Part shown: positions 15,775 to 23,587 of the stretch, one piece after another | How the letters are laid out: each line of letters begins with the position of its first letter | Position numbering within the stretch: the first letter of the stretch is position 1 | Source: an uncultured Candidatus Melainabacteria bacterium | GTDB taxonomy: Bacteria; Cyanobacteriota; Vampirovibrionia; Gastranaerophilales; Gastranaerophilaceae | Assembly (NCBI GenBank): GCA_932182025.1 | Contig: CAKNXK010000011.1 | Span: 1-29,569 of the forward strand | Direction of reading: 5' to 3' | Length of the DNA: 29,569 bases | The notes under the pieces: model-generated | The model's database searches: none | What the model was told of the DNA's origin: nothing | Seen by the model: the letters and a program-made list of their open reading frames with translations, nothing else | Position numbers and translations under genes: made by a program

Positions 15775-15951
15775 TTATTTTCTTTCTGCCAAAAATTTGT
15801 CCATTGCTTCTTTGGAGATTTCAACAGCATCCAGAATAACAGACGCAGCTGCCTCTTCTGATGCTCTCGCCATTTGTATTAACTTAACACCATATTCCAT
15901 CTGAACCTCAGGTGTCATAGCACTTCCATAACCTACTGAATTTATTTCCAT
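15775..15951 (-). CDS. 58-residue helical small protein
   Basis: A short frame convergent with pgi encodes 58 residues, starting MEINSVGYGSAM and continuing as one amphipathic helix (Q-M-E-Y-G-V-K-L-I-Q-M-A-R-A-S-E-E and onward) rich in alanine, ending AERK. AGAGG lies about eight bases before ATG. A good promoter (TTGAAA, 16 bases, TATAAT) stands upstream, so I treat it as a gene. The layout faintly recalls YjfB-type putative motility proteins (short, M-D/E-I start, then an alanine-rich helix). That is a guess. Confidence 0.6.
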   Translation of the reverse strand: MEINSVGYGSAMTPEVQMEYGVKLIQMARASEEAAASVILDAVEISKEAMDKFLAERK

Positions 15952-15981
15952 TGGGGTATCCTCTATATTAACTATACTAGT

Positions 15982-16009
15982 ATTATAAACCTTTTTTGAA
16001 TAATTTCAA
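15982..16009 (-). promoter_or_regulatory. Promoter of the 58-residue gene
   Basis: On the minus strand TTGAAA (16009-16004) and TATAAT (15987-15982) are separated by 16 bases, immediately after the recR stop codon. This gives a leader of about 25 bases containing GAGG. Confidence 0.6.
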
Positions 16010-16011
16010 GT

Positions 16012-16608
16012 CTATAATTCTCGCCTGCCTTCAATCGCACGTGCAAGAGTAACCTCATCAGCATACTCCAAATCCGCACCAACAGGAAGCCCAAAGGCTA
16101 TTCTAGAAATTTTTATACCAAAAGGTTTAATCAGTTTTGTCAAATAAAGACTTGTAGCTTCACCTTCAACCGATGGAGAAAGCGCAAGAATAACCTCTTT
16201 CACCTCTTCATCCGTTAAACGGCCAAGAAGTTCTTTTATCCTTATGTCCTCCGCTCCGATTCCATCCATTGGAGAAATCAGACCTTGCAAAACATGGTAG
16301 AGCCCTTTATACTCATTAGTCTTTTCAATTGCTATCAAATCCTTTGTTTCAGCCACCACACAAATAACCGAACGATTACGATTTCTAGATTCACAAATTT
16401 CACAAGGGCTGGTAGTTGATATATTAAAACATACATCACAGGTCTTTGCACTACGTTTGGCTTCAAGAATTGCATTTGCAAATTTCTCAACCTCACCAAC
16501 AGGCATTTTTAGCACTTGAAAAGCCATCCGCTGAGCCGATTTTGGGCCAACGGACGGAAACTTTTGAAATTGTTCTATTAATGAAGCAATTGACTTTGGA
16601 TAAATCAT
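16012..16608 (-). CDS. recR: Recombination mediator RecR
   Basis: RecR forms a ring clamp that, with RecO (and RecF), loads RecA onto SSB-coated gaps. The protein has 198 residues, normal for the family. In order it has a helix-hairpin-helix KFPSVGPKSAQRMAF (16-30), a four-cysteine zinc motif C57-x2-C60-x8-C69-x2-C72, and a Toprim domain (SVICVVAETKDLIAIE). The C-terminal Walker-B-like strand region follows. AAGG precedes the ATG. It starts eight bases after the YbaB-family gene, giving the classic ybaB-recR pair. Confidence 0.97.
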   Translation of the reverse strand: MIYPKSIASLIEQFQKFPSVGPKSAQRMAFQVLKMPVGEVEKFANAILEAKRSAKTCDVCFNISTTSPCEICESRNRNRSVICVVAETKDLIAIEKTNEYKGLYHVLQGLISPMDGIGAEDIRIKELLGRLTDEEVKEVILALSPSVEGEATSLYLTKLIKPFGIKISRIAFGLPVGADLEYADEVTLARAIEGRREL

Positions 16609-16616
16609 TTTTTACC

Positions 16617-16955
16617 TTATAAAGTCAAACCCGGAATATTTACTCCGCCTGTTACAGACTTCATTTTTGATTCCAGTTCAGTTTTAGATTTTTCTGTAGC
16701 AACCTTCATTGCAGAAGCAATCAAGTCTTCAAGCATTTCAATATCATCAGCTGATACTGCAGAAGGATTTTCAGGATTAATAGCCTCTGCTGAAAGCTTA
16801 ATTGATTTAAAAATGCCCTTTCCATCACAAGTTACGCTAACAGAACCATTGCCAGCTTCTCCGGCAATACTCATGCTTGAAAGTTCATTTTGAGCTTCCA
16901 TTAATTTTTTTTGGATGTTTTGAGCTTGTTTCATCATATTCATCATGTTCATCAT
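16617..16955 (-). CDS. YbaB/EbfC family nucleoid-associated protein
   Basis: This 112-residue DNA-binding protein has a methionine-rich start (MMNMMNMMKQAQNIQKKL) and an amphipathic helix of the type that forms the tweezer-like dimer. The family core VSVTCDGKGIFKSIKLS (about residues 40-56) comes next, then EDLIASAMKVATEKSKTE. Family members bind DNA as dimers and are nearly always next to recR, as here. GGGAGG lies ten bases before the first ATG, so the methionine-rich start is probably correct. Confidence 0.93.
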   Translation of the reverse strand: MMNMMNMMKQAQNIQKKLMEAQNELSSMSIAGEAGNGSVSVTCDGKGIFKSIKLSAEAINPENPSAVSADDIEMLEDLIASAMKVATEKSKTELESKMKSVTGGVNIPGLTL

Positions 16956-16976
16956 AATGTTGTCCTCCCAATATAC

Positions 16977-17729
16977 CTATATGTCTAATTTTTCCATTAA
17001 TGCGTCATCAATATCAAAGTTTGCATAAACATTCTGCACATCATCATGCTCTTCTAATCTGCCTAGCAATCTCATAATATTTAATGCTGTTTTTTCATCT
17101 GTAACTTCAATTGTATTTTGCGGAACTCTTGTGAATTCTGCAGTTATTGATTTAAAACCGGCAGATTCTAAACCTTCTGTTACTGTCTGAAGATTAGGAA
17201 CAGATGTGTAAACTTTGTATTCGCCTTCTTCCTCAATAATATCTTCTGCATCAAGATTAATAGCTGCTTCAAACAATGCATCAAAATCAACAGATTCAGC
17301 ATCAAAAGTTATACAACCTTTTTTATCAAACATCCAGCCTACACAGCCTGTTTCGCCAAGATTACCGTTAAATTTAGTAAAATAGCTTCTAACATCACCT
17401 GCTGTTCTATTTTTGTTATCGGTCATTGCTTCAATAACAACAGCAACACCGCCAGCTGCATAACCTTCGTAAATCATTTCTTCATAGTTTTCATTACTAC
17501 CGGCTCCGCAGCCTTTTTCGATAGCACGTTTAATATTATCATTTGGCAAACCCGCAGCCTTAGCTTTTTCAATAGCTGTTCTTAAACGGAAATTACCGGC
17601 AGGATCGCCGCCACCAAGTTTTGCCGCTACAATAAGTTCTCTTGAAAACTTTTGAAATTCAGCAGCTCTAAGTGAGTCAGTTTTTGCTTTTTTATGTTTA
17701 ATCGTTGACCATTTTGAGTGTCCACTCAT
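16977..17729 (-). CDS. yebC: YebC/PmpR family protein
   Basis: YebC-family proteins are reported as transcription regulators in some bacteria and as translation factors that relieve ribosome stalling in others. The 250-residue protein starts with the diagnostic MSGHSKWSTIKHKKAKTD. AAGGGG precedes it, so this ATG (17729) is correct rather than one 23 codons further out. Other hallmarks are AAKLGGGDPAGNFRLRTAI, AKAAGLPNDNIKRAIEKG and YEGYAAGGVAVVIE. The C-terminal region (MRLLGRLEEHDDVQNVYANF) is complete. It is the first gene of the yebC-ybaB-recR run, with gaps of 21 and 8 bases. Confidence 0.96.
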   Translation of the reverse strand: MSGHSKWSTIKHKKAKTDSLRAAEFQKFSRELIVAAKLGGGDPAGNFRLRTAIEKAKAAGLPNDNIKRAIEKGCGAGSNENYEEMIYEGYAAGGVAVVIEAMTDNKNRTAGDVRSYFTKFNGNLGETGCVGWMFDKKGCITFDAESVDFDALFEAAINLDAEDIIEEEGEYKVYTSVPNLQTVTEGLESAGFKSITAEFTRVPQNTIEVTDEKTALNIMRLLGRLEEHDDVQNVYANFDIDDALMEKLDI

Positions 17730-17802
17730 AATTATAATACCCCTTTTAATATAATCTGCTTCACAATGATACTTAAAAAATACGATAATAGCAAGCATTT
17801 TT

Positions 17803-17819
17803 TATGTTATAGTTAATTT
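17803..17819 (+). promoter_or_regulatory. Leaderless-type extended -10 box of tcdA
   Basis: TATGTTATAGT contains an extended -10 (TG, one base, TATAGT at 17808-17813) that ends six bases before the ATG. There is no Shine-Dalgarno. The same TTTATGTTAT string stands before the WG-repeat gene. Confidence 0.5.
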
Positions 17820-18497
17820 ATGCAAGAACAATTCATAAGAACTGCAATGTTAATAGGTGAAGAAGGGCTAAATAAACTTTCTCAAAAAAGAGTTGCCGTT
17901 TTTGGCGTTGGCGGAGTAGGAGGTTATACCGTAGAAGCTCTTGCCAGAAGCGGAGTTGGAACACTTGATTTAATCGATAATGATACCGTAAATCTTTCCA
18001 ATATTAATCGCCAAATCATTGCATTACATTCAACTTTGGATAAATTTAAAGTTGAAGCTGCTCGTGAAAGAATTCTTGATATAAACCCCAATGCAAATGT
18101 AAATATTTACAAAACGTTCTATACACCGGAAACAGAATTTGACTTCACTAAGTATGACTATATAGTTGATGCTATTGATACAGTAACAAGCAAAATTGAA
18201 CTTGTTTTACAGGCACAAAAAGCAGGTGTCCCGATAATTTCTTCAATGGGAGCCGGAAATAAACTTTCTCCCGAAAAATTTGAAATAGCCGATATTTACA
18301 AAACATCTGTTTGCCCGTTAGCAAAAGTAATGAGACAACAACTAAAAAAACGCGGCGTAAAAAAACTAAAAGTAGTATACTCGCAAGAACCGCCTATTAA
18401 ACATGAAGGTCAACGACTTCCCGCAAGTATAGCCTTCGTTCCATCCGTTGTCGGTTTGATTATCGCCGGAGAAGTTATAAAAGATTTGATTAAATAA
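17820..18497 (+). CDS. tcdA: tRNA threonylcarbamoyladenosine dehydratase (ThiF/E1-like)
   Basis: TcdA (CsdL) uses ATP to cyclise threonylcarbamoyladenosine at position 37 of ANN-decoding tRNAs. The 225-residue protein has the E1-like nucleotide site GVGGVGG (29-35), the acidic/arginine motif DNDTVNLSNINRQ (53-65), and DYIVDAIDTVTSK. It ends with a family C-terminus (YSQEPP, ASIAFVPSVVGLIIAGEVI). There is no C-terminal extension, which fits the shorter bacterial forms. The expected partner CsdE/CsdA is not nearby. The gene appears leaderless and ends in a strong bidirectional terminator. Confidence 0.9.
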   Translation: MQEQFIRTAMLIGEEGLNKLSQKRVAVFGVGGVGGYTVEALARSGVGTLDLIDNDTVNLSNINRQIIALHSTLDKFKVEAARERILDINPNANVNIYKTFYTPETEFDFTKYDYIVDAIDTVTSKIELVLQAQKAGVPIISSMGAGNKLSPEKFEIADIYKTSVCPLAKVMRQQLKKRGVKKLKVVYSQEPPIKHEGQRLPASIAFVPSVVGLIIAGEVIKDLIK

Positions 18498-18498
18498 A

Positions 18499-18530
18499 AA
18501 AAGAGCCGTGATTTTCATCACGGCTCTTTT
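18499..18530. terminator. Bidirectional intrinsic terminator between tcdA and the glucan phosphorylase-like gene
   Basis: The stem AAAAGAGCCGTGA with TCACGGCTCTTTT has a six-base loop region. A-rich and T-rich flanks on both sides allow termination in both directions. It lies between two convergent stop codons. Confidence 0.92.
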
Positions 18531-18540
18531 ATATTTATCT

Positions 18541-20232
18541 CTATTTGATATTTGAATAAGTCCAAGCATCAAATGTAGGTGTTTCAGAAATATTTAATTC
18601 TTTCTTCTTTTCACCTGCTGAGCAATCATCGTGTGCAATTGGAGCATACAATCTGTTATAGTATTCGATAACCATTCTGTCAGAGTTGAAGTAAGCTTCA
18701 GAAGTTCTGATTGCTTGTCTCATCAATCTAGCCCATTCTTGTTTATTGTTATAGTATGTAGGAATGATTTGGTTTTCGATAATATCCATTACACATTCGT
18801 GATCTTTCCAATGTCTTTCTTCCCAAGGCATATCGTCATCCAATTCAGGATATTCAACAGTGTAACCGTTGATACCAGGGAATGTACCTTCAACAGTCCA
18901 ACCATCAAATGTAGACAAGTGAAGAGCACCGTTAGCATTAGCTGACATACCTGAAGTACCTGATGCTTCAAATGGTCTCAATGGAGTATTCAACCATACA
19001 TCAGTACCGCGTTTTAGTAATCCTGAAAGTTGAAGTTCATAACCAGGAAGTACAACAACATTCTTCAATGTATGTGATCTGTTCAACAATTTGTTAAACA
19101 TTTCTTTACCCATAACATCATCAGGGTGGAATTTACCTGCAAAGATGATTTGGATTTTGTTTTCGTTTAGTAATCTTTCGATTCTGTCTTTATCCATCAA
19201 GATTAACCAAGCACGTTTGTAATCAGCAAATCTTCTTGCCCAAGTGATTGTTAATACATCAGGATTAAATCTCTTACCTGCAACGTTAGCAACGTATTTG
19301 AACAATTCTTCTTTCATTTCACGTTTTGTAGCAAGTAATTCATCGAATGATTTATCGCCATTCATACGTGGGTCTTGCCAGTAGTGAAGGTTTACAGCAT
19401 TGGTGATAGCTCTAATAGGGCATCTGCCTTCAACCCATTCCCACATTTTATTAGCTACAAGACCGTGAAGTTGAGAAACTGCGTTTGCAATTCTAGACAT
19501 TCTTAAAGCTGCAACTGTTAATGAGAAGTTTTCTCCACCCAACTGAATAGCTGTTTCACGAGAAGCACCTGCGAAGAAGCCGCCTTCCATTAGTTTATCA
19601 ACCCAGTGAACTTCGTTACCAGCTGCAACAGGAGTGTGAGTTGTGAATACAGTTCTTCTTTTAACTTCGTTCAAGTTACCATTATATTGTCTCAAAAGTT
19701 CGAATGCAGCAGGAAGTGCATGACCTTCGTTCATGTGAACAACATCAAAATTGTAACCTGCAGCTTGAAGAACTCTAACACCAGCTACACCAAGAACAGT
19801 TTCTTGAGCGATTCTGATTTCTTCATTGCCATCATAAAGCTTGTGAGAAATGCTCTTAGCCCAATCGCTGTTTCCTTCAATATCAGTTGTAAGAAGGTAT
19901 ACAGGGCAAGTTCCGAATAATTCAGGATTAACTTTGAATGCTTTAACTTTAACTTTTTCGCCAAAAGTATCAACGTCAACAGTAATGCCAGTATCTTCTA
20001 AATAATCGTAATATTTTCTGATGTAAGCTACTTCAACGTTGCCTGAGTGGTCAATTCTCTGGTCATAATAACCATAAGACCATAACATAGTCACGCCGAC
20101 CATAGGCATTTGTAAATAACCGGCAGATAACATGTGAGAACCTGCCAAAAATCCTAAGCCACCTGAGTATGTGCTTAGAGATTGATCCATTGCTATTTCC
20201 ATTGAGAAATAAGCTACATTTGGTAATGTCAT
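18541..20232 (-). CDS. Alpha-glucan phosphorylase family (GT35) protein lacking the PLP lysine
   Basis: GT35 enzymes split alpha-1,4-glucan with phosphate to release glucose 1-phosphate. They need pyridoxal phosphate held by a lysine in the EASGT-x-x-M-K motif. This 563-residue protein follows the short alpha-glucan phosphorylase layout: YFSMEIAM, YSGGLGFLAGS (22-32), HMNEGHAL, TTHTPVAAGNEV, WARRFADYKR and NTPLRPFEASGTSGM. However, the residue after M429 is S430 (TCA), where catalytic members have lysine. An aspartate usual after GGLGxLAG is serine (S32). The frame is uninterrupted and conserved elsewhere, so this looks like a selected subfamily trait rather than decay. It may be non-phosphorolytic, regulatory, or use another mechanism. 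AAGG precedes the ATG by about 12 bases. A long AT-rich leader (247 bases) separates it from the divergent agmatinase. Confidence 0.85.
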   Translation of the reverse strand: MTLPNVAYFSMEIAMDQSLSTYSGGLGFLAGSHMLSAGYLQMPMVGVTMLWSYGYYDQRIDHSGNVEVAYIRKYYDYLEDTGITVDVDTFGEKVKVKAFKVNPELFGTCPVYLLTTDIEGNSDWAKSISHKLYDGNEEIRIAQETVLGVAGVRVLQAAGYNFDVVHMNEGHALPAAFELLRQYNGNLNEVKRRTVFTTHTPVAAGNEVHWVDKLMEGGFFAGASRETAIQLGGENFSLTVAALRMSRIANAVSQLHGLVANKMWEWVEGRCPIRAITNAVNLHYWQDPRMNGDKSFDELLATKREMKEELFKYVANVAGKRFNPDVLTITWARRFADYKRAWLILMDKDRIERLLNENKIQIIFAGKFHPDDVMGKEMFNKLLNRSHTLKNVVVLPGYELQLSGLLKRGTDVWLNTPLRPFEASGTSGMSANANGALHLSTFDGWTVEGTFPGINGYTVEYPELDDDMPWEERHWKDHECVMDIIENQIIPTYYNNKQEWARLMRQAIRTSEAYFNSDRMVIEYYNRLYAPIAHDDCSAGEKKKELNISETPTFDAWTYSNIK

Positions 20233-20407
20233 AATTTCTAACCTTTTTTAATGTGTACTACTAAAGGACTATTTCAGTCCACTCTAATTTATAACAACAA
20301 AATAACATTTAAGCAATAGTTTTGTAAAATTTCTAATTCTTAAAAACTAGTTAAAACGTCCAAAAGCAATAATAGCTTTGCACTTTAAAATATTAAGTTT
20401 TGTTACA

Positions 20408-20459
20408 AACTAATTCTAAAGGATTAGTTAAAAATAATTAACTATATTTATTGTATAAT
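20408..20459 (+). promoter_or_regulatory. Upstream region of agmatinase: dyad plus -10 box
   Basis: AACTAAT (20408-20414) and ATTAGTT (20423-20429) form a perfect inverted repeat upstream of TATAAT (20454-20459). A 20-base leader with AAGGAG then precedes the agmatinase ATG. The dyad lies where a -35 or activator site would be. I see no clear -35. Confidence 0.4.
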
Positions 20460-20479
20460 TTATAAAAAAGGAGAAAAAT

Positions 20480-21316
20480 ATGCTTAGAGGACCGTTTTTG
20501 GATAGGAATTGGATGGGACAGAATGAAAATTACGAAACATCAGATATAGTTATGTTGGGCTTGCCTTTTGACGGAACTGTTTCATATAGACCCGGCTCAC
20601 GCTTTGCGCCAGAGCAAATTAGACTTGCAAGTTGGGGATTGGAAGAATATTCTCCTTATTTTGATAAACACTTGGAAGATTGTAATTTCCATGACGCAGG
20701 TGATTTAGAATTTCCTCTTGGAAATACAAAAAAATCATTAGATGTAATTGAGCAAAATGTCCGTGATATTTATAAAGACGGCAAAAGAGTTTTCGGTATC
20801 GGCGGAGAACACCTTGTAACATTGCCTGAAATCAAAGCCGTTTCAGAATTCTATAAAGACTTAGCAATTGTACATTTTGATGCTCATACTGATTTAAGGG
20901 AAGAATATATAGGAGAACCGCTCTCCCATTCTGCTGTAATACGTCATTCTGCAGAAATCGTAGGTTTTGATAACCTTAAACAAATCGGAATTCGCTCAGG
21001 AATGAAAGAAGAATTTGAATTAATGAAAAAACATGGAACATTAATCCATGAACATTCAGAGCTTGATTGTTTTAAGGGTAAAAATATATTTGTAACAGTT
21101 GATTTAGATGTTTTAGACACAGCAATCATGCCGGGAACCGGTACTCCAGAGGTTGGAGGACTTAATTTTAATGAATTAGTTGGCTGGTTTAAGTATCTAT
21201 CTAACTTCAATATAGTTGGCGCAGATGTAGTAGAACTTGCACCTGATTATGATACCTCAGGAGCATCAACAGCAGTTGCGACAAAGGTTATTAGAGAATT
21301 ATTAATGGCAATGTAA
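20480..21316 (+). CDS. speB: Agmatinase (ureohydrolase family)
   Basis: The enzyme hydrolyses agmatine to putrescine and urea for polyamine synthesis. All manganese-ligand motifs of the arginase/agmatinase family are present: GGEH (108-111), HFDAHTD (132-138) and VDLDVLD with D208 and D210. The agmatinase-type signatures PGSRFAPEQIR and PGTGTPEVGG are also there. Length of 278 is normal. A strong ribosome-binding site (AAGGAG, six bases from ATG) and its own promoter are present. Related formimidoylglutamase or guanidinobutyrase activities cannot be excluded from sequence alone. It is the last apparent host gene before the phage block. Confidence 0.92.
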   Translation: MLRGPFLDRNWMGQNENYETSDIVMLGLPFDGTVSYRPGSRFAPEQIRLASWGLEEYSPYFDKHLEDCNFHDAGDLEFPLGNTKKSLDVIEQNVRDIYKDGKRVFGIGGEHLVTLPEIKAVSEFYKDLAIVHFDAHTDLREEYIGEPLSHSAVIRHSAEIVGFDNLKQIGIRSGMKEEFELMKKHGTLIHEHSELDCFKGKNIFVTVDLDVLDTAIMPGTGTPEVGGLNFNELVGWFKYLSNFNIVGADVVELAPDYDTSGASTAVATKVIRELLMAM

Positions 21317-21319
21317 AGC

Positions 21320-21345
21320 AATAAGCGGGATAAATCCCGCTTATT
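21320..21345. terminator. Hairpin shared by agmatinase and the phage terminase
   Basis: A perfect 12-base-pair stem, AATAAGCGGGAT with ATCCCGCTTATT, has a two-base loop. It starts four bases after the agmatinase stop and ends directly against the terminase stop. U-tracts are short on both sides (TTT on plus, none on minus), so termination is likely weaker than at the other convergent junctions. Confidence 0.65.
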
Positions 21346-22647
21346 TCATCCCTTCAACCTCCAATAATATTCAACCAAATAACTAATTGCATCAAAAGGA
21401 TGCTCCAAAAATTTTGCCTCTCTGCTGGATTTTATTTGATTATGAGTAGGAACATCAACAATACGAGTACCTTCCTTAAAAGAAAGATTATAGATATTGT
21501 ATAAAATCCATTTGCATCTTCTCGGATCAACAAAAAGATGACGTTCGTTATTGGAATTTCTAACACGCGCATTAAAAGCTGAAATTCGGCTTAAAATAGG
21601 AGGGTTATAATCTCTTAACCTGAATTTTACATTATCGTACCCATGCTTTTTCAGCGCATTTTTAATAATTGCATAGTTTGTATACTCACTTTGCGTACTT
21701 CTGTTATCTCCTGATGCATCTCCGTTAATTATAATTTCTGATTTGTGATTTGGATAACGTCTTAAGAACTCGTCGATACACTGTTGTGTAGTAGTTTTTT
21801 CAATCACAATTTCATCAAAGAAATAAACATCATTCTCGTCTTTATGCGCTAATGCCCAACACATAGGGTCAACGTTAAAATCACAAGTCAAATGTAATGG
21901 CAGATTTGGATTATAATGAAGCTTAAGTTTATTCTTTTCATCAAATCCTTTAACAACAAGCCCTGAAGAATAATCCCCGAATTCCCCCAATACATTTATT
22001 TTATAATACTCTTCATCAAAACTTTCCTGCATAGATTGAATAAAATGCGGAGGGAGATAAATATTATTAGTAGTAGGTGCAATTATTAAACGATAATTAT
22101 CTTTTTTATTCTCAACAAATCGTTTCCAAATCCACCCTTTATCCGGTTGCGGATTTGTATGTCCAAACAACCTGTATCGAAAATCCAACCACGTTTTCCC
22201 GCGATAAGTATTTCTCAACCTTCCTAAAAGCTGTTTAAACGAAGAATCCGTAATTTGTGATGCTTCTTCAATTTCTGCCCAGTGTAAGTTTAAAGACTTA
22301 AATTTTTCAGGATCTTCAAGTGCAGAAAAAAGGATTTGGGAACCATTAGAAAACTGTATGATTTTATCGACCTTATTATATGCATAATCGACATTTTCTT
22401 TGTACCCGAGTGCTTCAAGATGGTCTAAATAACTAACCAGAGTAGTCTTGCGAACAAGTTCATACTCTTTTGCACCAACCAGACCGCGGCATCCCGGATA
22501 TTTTTTTGCCAACAAAATACCAAGAAGCGAACCACACCAGGTTTTCCCACTGCCATAGCCACCTTGATAAATAGCGACATCAAGAGAATTTGAATGAGGG
22601 ATTTCTATAAACTCTTTTTGTTTATCTAGAAGCTTATACTTAACCAT
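21346..22647 (-). CDS. Phage terminase large subunit
   Basis: TerL is the ATP-driven DNA packaging motor and headful or end-cutting nuclease. I chose the ATG at 22647 (433 residues) because GGAGG lies seven to eight bases upstream. A longer frame would begin inside the previous gene. The ATPase has Walker A GGYGSGKT (29-36), Walker B-like HWAEIEEA (122-129) and the coupling motif GHTNP (162-166). The RNase H-like nuclease has its acidic triad at D256 (LTCDFNVDP), D310 (INGDASGD) and D419 (HPFDAISY). All key residues are intact, so the protein looks functional. It overlaps the DUF1353 gene by eight bases and is the last gene of its operon. This is unusual, since terminase genes commonly lead the morphogenesis operon. 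Confidence 0.93.
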   Translation of the reverse strand: MVKYKLLDKQKEFIEIPHSNSLDVAIYQGGYGSGKTWCGSLLGILLAKKYPGCRGLVGAKEYELVRKTTLVSYLDHLEALGYKENVDYAYNKVDKIIQFSNGSQILFSALEDPEKFKSLNLHWAEIEEASQITDSSFKQLLGRLRNTYRGKTWLDFRYRLFGHTNPQPDKGWIWKRFVENKKDNYRLIIAPTTNNIYLPPHFIQSMQESFDEEYYKINVLGEFGDYSSGLVVKGFDEKNKLKLHYNPNLPLHLTCDFNVDPMCWALAHKDENDVYFFDEIVIEKTTTQQCIDEFLRRYPNHKSEIIINGDASGDNRSTQSEYTNYAIIKNALKKHGYDNVKFRLRDYNPPILSRISAFNARVRNSNNERHLFVDPRRCKWILYNIYNLSFKEGTRIVDVPTHNQIKSSREAKFLEHPFDAISYLVEYYWRLKG

Positions 22648-23113
22648 CCACAACCCTCCATCTGCAAAATATTTTTTGAAAAACATCTACAGAATTCTTC
22701 ATAAAAAAACGTTTAAGCGGATAAACTTCTGAAGACTCAAGTAAAGCATTAAATACATTAGAAGAAAATATTCTGTCATTATCAACATATTCATGATGCT
22801 CACAAAGCACATCATGAATAAGAGCCGGTATTAGAAACCGATTATCGGTATTAGAACCTATAACTCTCCAAAAAAGACGGGGTATGGAAGCCCCGTCATA
22901 ACAATAGCCTTTTGGAATTGTAAAAATGTATGATTTGTTTTTTTGATAGTCAATTAGCTGAACCTTCAAATTCTTTTTATTTACAAAAGGATATTTTTTT
23001 ATTGATTTCTTTTCCTCTTTAGTACTTGAAGGAAGCAAATATCTTATACCTACATGAGGAATATCGTCAAAAAAAACACCGACTGTTTTATTAGAGTACC
23101 ATTCCATCATCAT
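22640..23113 (-). CDS. DUF1353 family phage protein
   Basis: The protein has about 155 residues. It carries the DUF1353 core: GYCYDGASIPRLFWRVIG near residues 70-87 and then LIPALIHDVLCEHH near 96-109, with the conserved His-Asp pair. DUF1353 proteins are common in phages and prophages near structural genes and have no proven function. The start has three consecutive ATG codons after AGGAGG, with spacings of 3, 6 and 9 bases, so the second or third (23110 or 23107) is more likely than the first. It overlaps both neighbours, which implies coupled translation with the upstream 162-residue gene and with the terminase. Confidence 0.8.
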   Translation of the reverse strand: MMMEWYSNKTVGVFFDDIPHVGIRYLLPSSTKEEKKSIKKYPFVNKKNLKVQLIDYQKNKSYIFTIPKGYCYDGASIPRLFWRVIGSNTDNRFLIPALIHDVLCEHHEYVDNDRIFSSNVFNALLESSEVYPLKRFFMKNSVDVFQKIFCRWRVVDG

Positions 23114-23579
23114 TAACCTCCTGTTCTAAATTTGGCAGTTCTTTATTTTTAAAAAGATAATCCAAATCATCAGAGGAATAACCAAGAATTTCCCCAATAA
23201 TATTTACGTATTCATTACCACGGTAAAAATTATTAGCTTTAAACTCAATCTTTAATGCCTTTACGTCAATAATTGAGTTATCTTTGACAAGATTAAGAAT
23301 ATCTTCAAAATCCAATCCTTTAGCCTTATAAATGGCACGCTCAACATCAGCTGCAGTAAGACACAGCATTGCAGTCTGTTCAAGCTCTTTTTTTGCTTGC
23401 TCTTCCTTATATTCATCCTTATTATCTAACACCTCGTCATTAACAAGTTTTTCCCAAGGTTCAAGCGCATAAAGAGCTGTTGCAGTTTCTTTTATTGTTA
23501 AATTTCTTTTTCGATTATATTCTGCTTTAAAAGCTATCATTTGTTTATTTGTATAAGGTTTTATTAATTTATAACTCAT
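23091..23579 (-). CDS. Phage protein of unknown function following the fibre gene
   Basis: This 162-residue soluble, highly charged, helical protein has no membrane segment. Blocks such as LCLTAADVERAIYKAKGLDF and EFKANNFYRGNEYVNIIG separate two helical parts. Its position just after the long fibre gene and its size would suit a fibre-assembly chaperone. A small terminase subunit is also possible because TerL is two genes away, but I see no helix-turn-helix signature. CTAGGAG precedes the ATG. The last 23 bases overlap the DUF1353 gene. Confidence 0.65.
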   Translation of the reverse strand: MSYKLIKPYTNKQMIAFKAEYNRKRNLTIKETATALYALEPWEKLVNDEVLDNKDEYKEEQAKKELEQTAMLCLTAADVERAIYKAKGLDFEDILNLVKDNSIIDVKALKIEFKANNFYRGNEYVNIIGEILGYSSDDLDYLFKNKELPNLEQEVNDDGMVL

Positions 23580-23587
23580 AATTTCTC

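Noticed and set aside
17730..17798. 23-residue N-terminal extension of YebC
   Set aside because: The family begins at MSGHSKW. A ribosome-binding site precedes that ATG and the extension covers the promoter region.
21320..21345. Phage attachment core at the agmatinase hairpin
   Set aside because: The stem sequence closely resembles the dapL terminator (GCGGGAT/ATCCCGC), so it is probably an ordinary terminator. No second copy is seen near the other visible edge.
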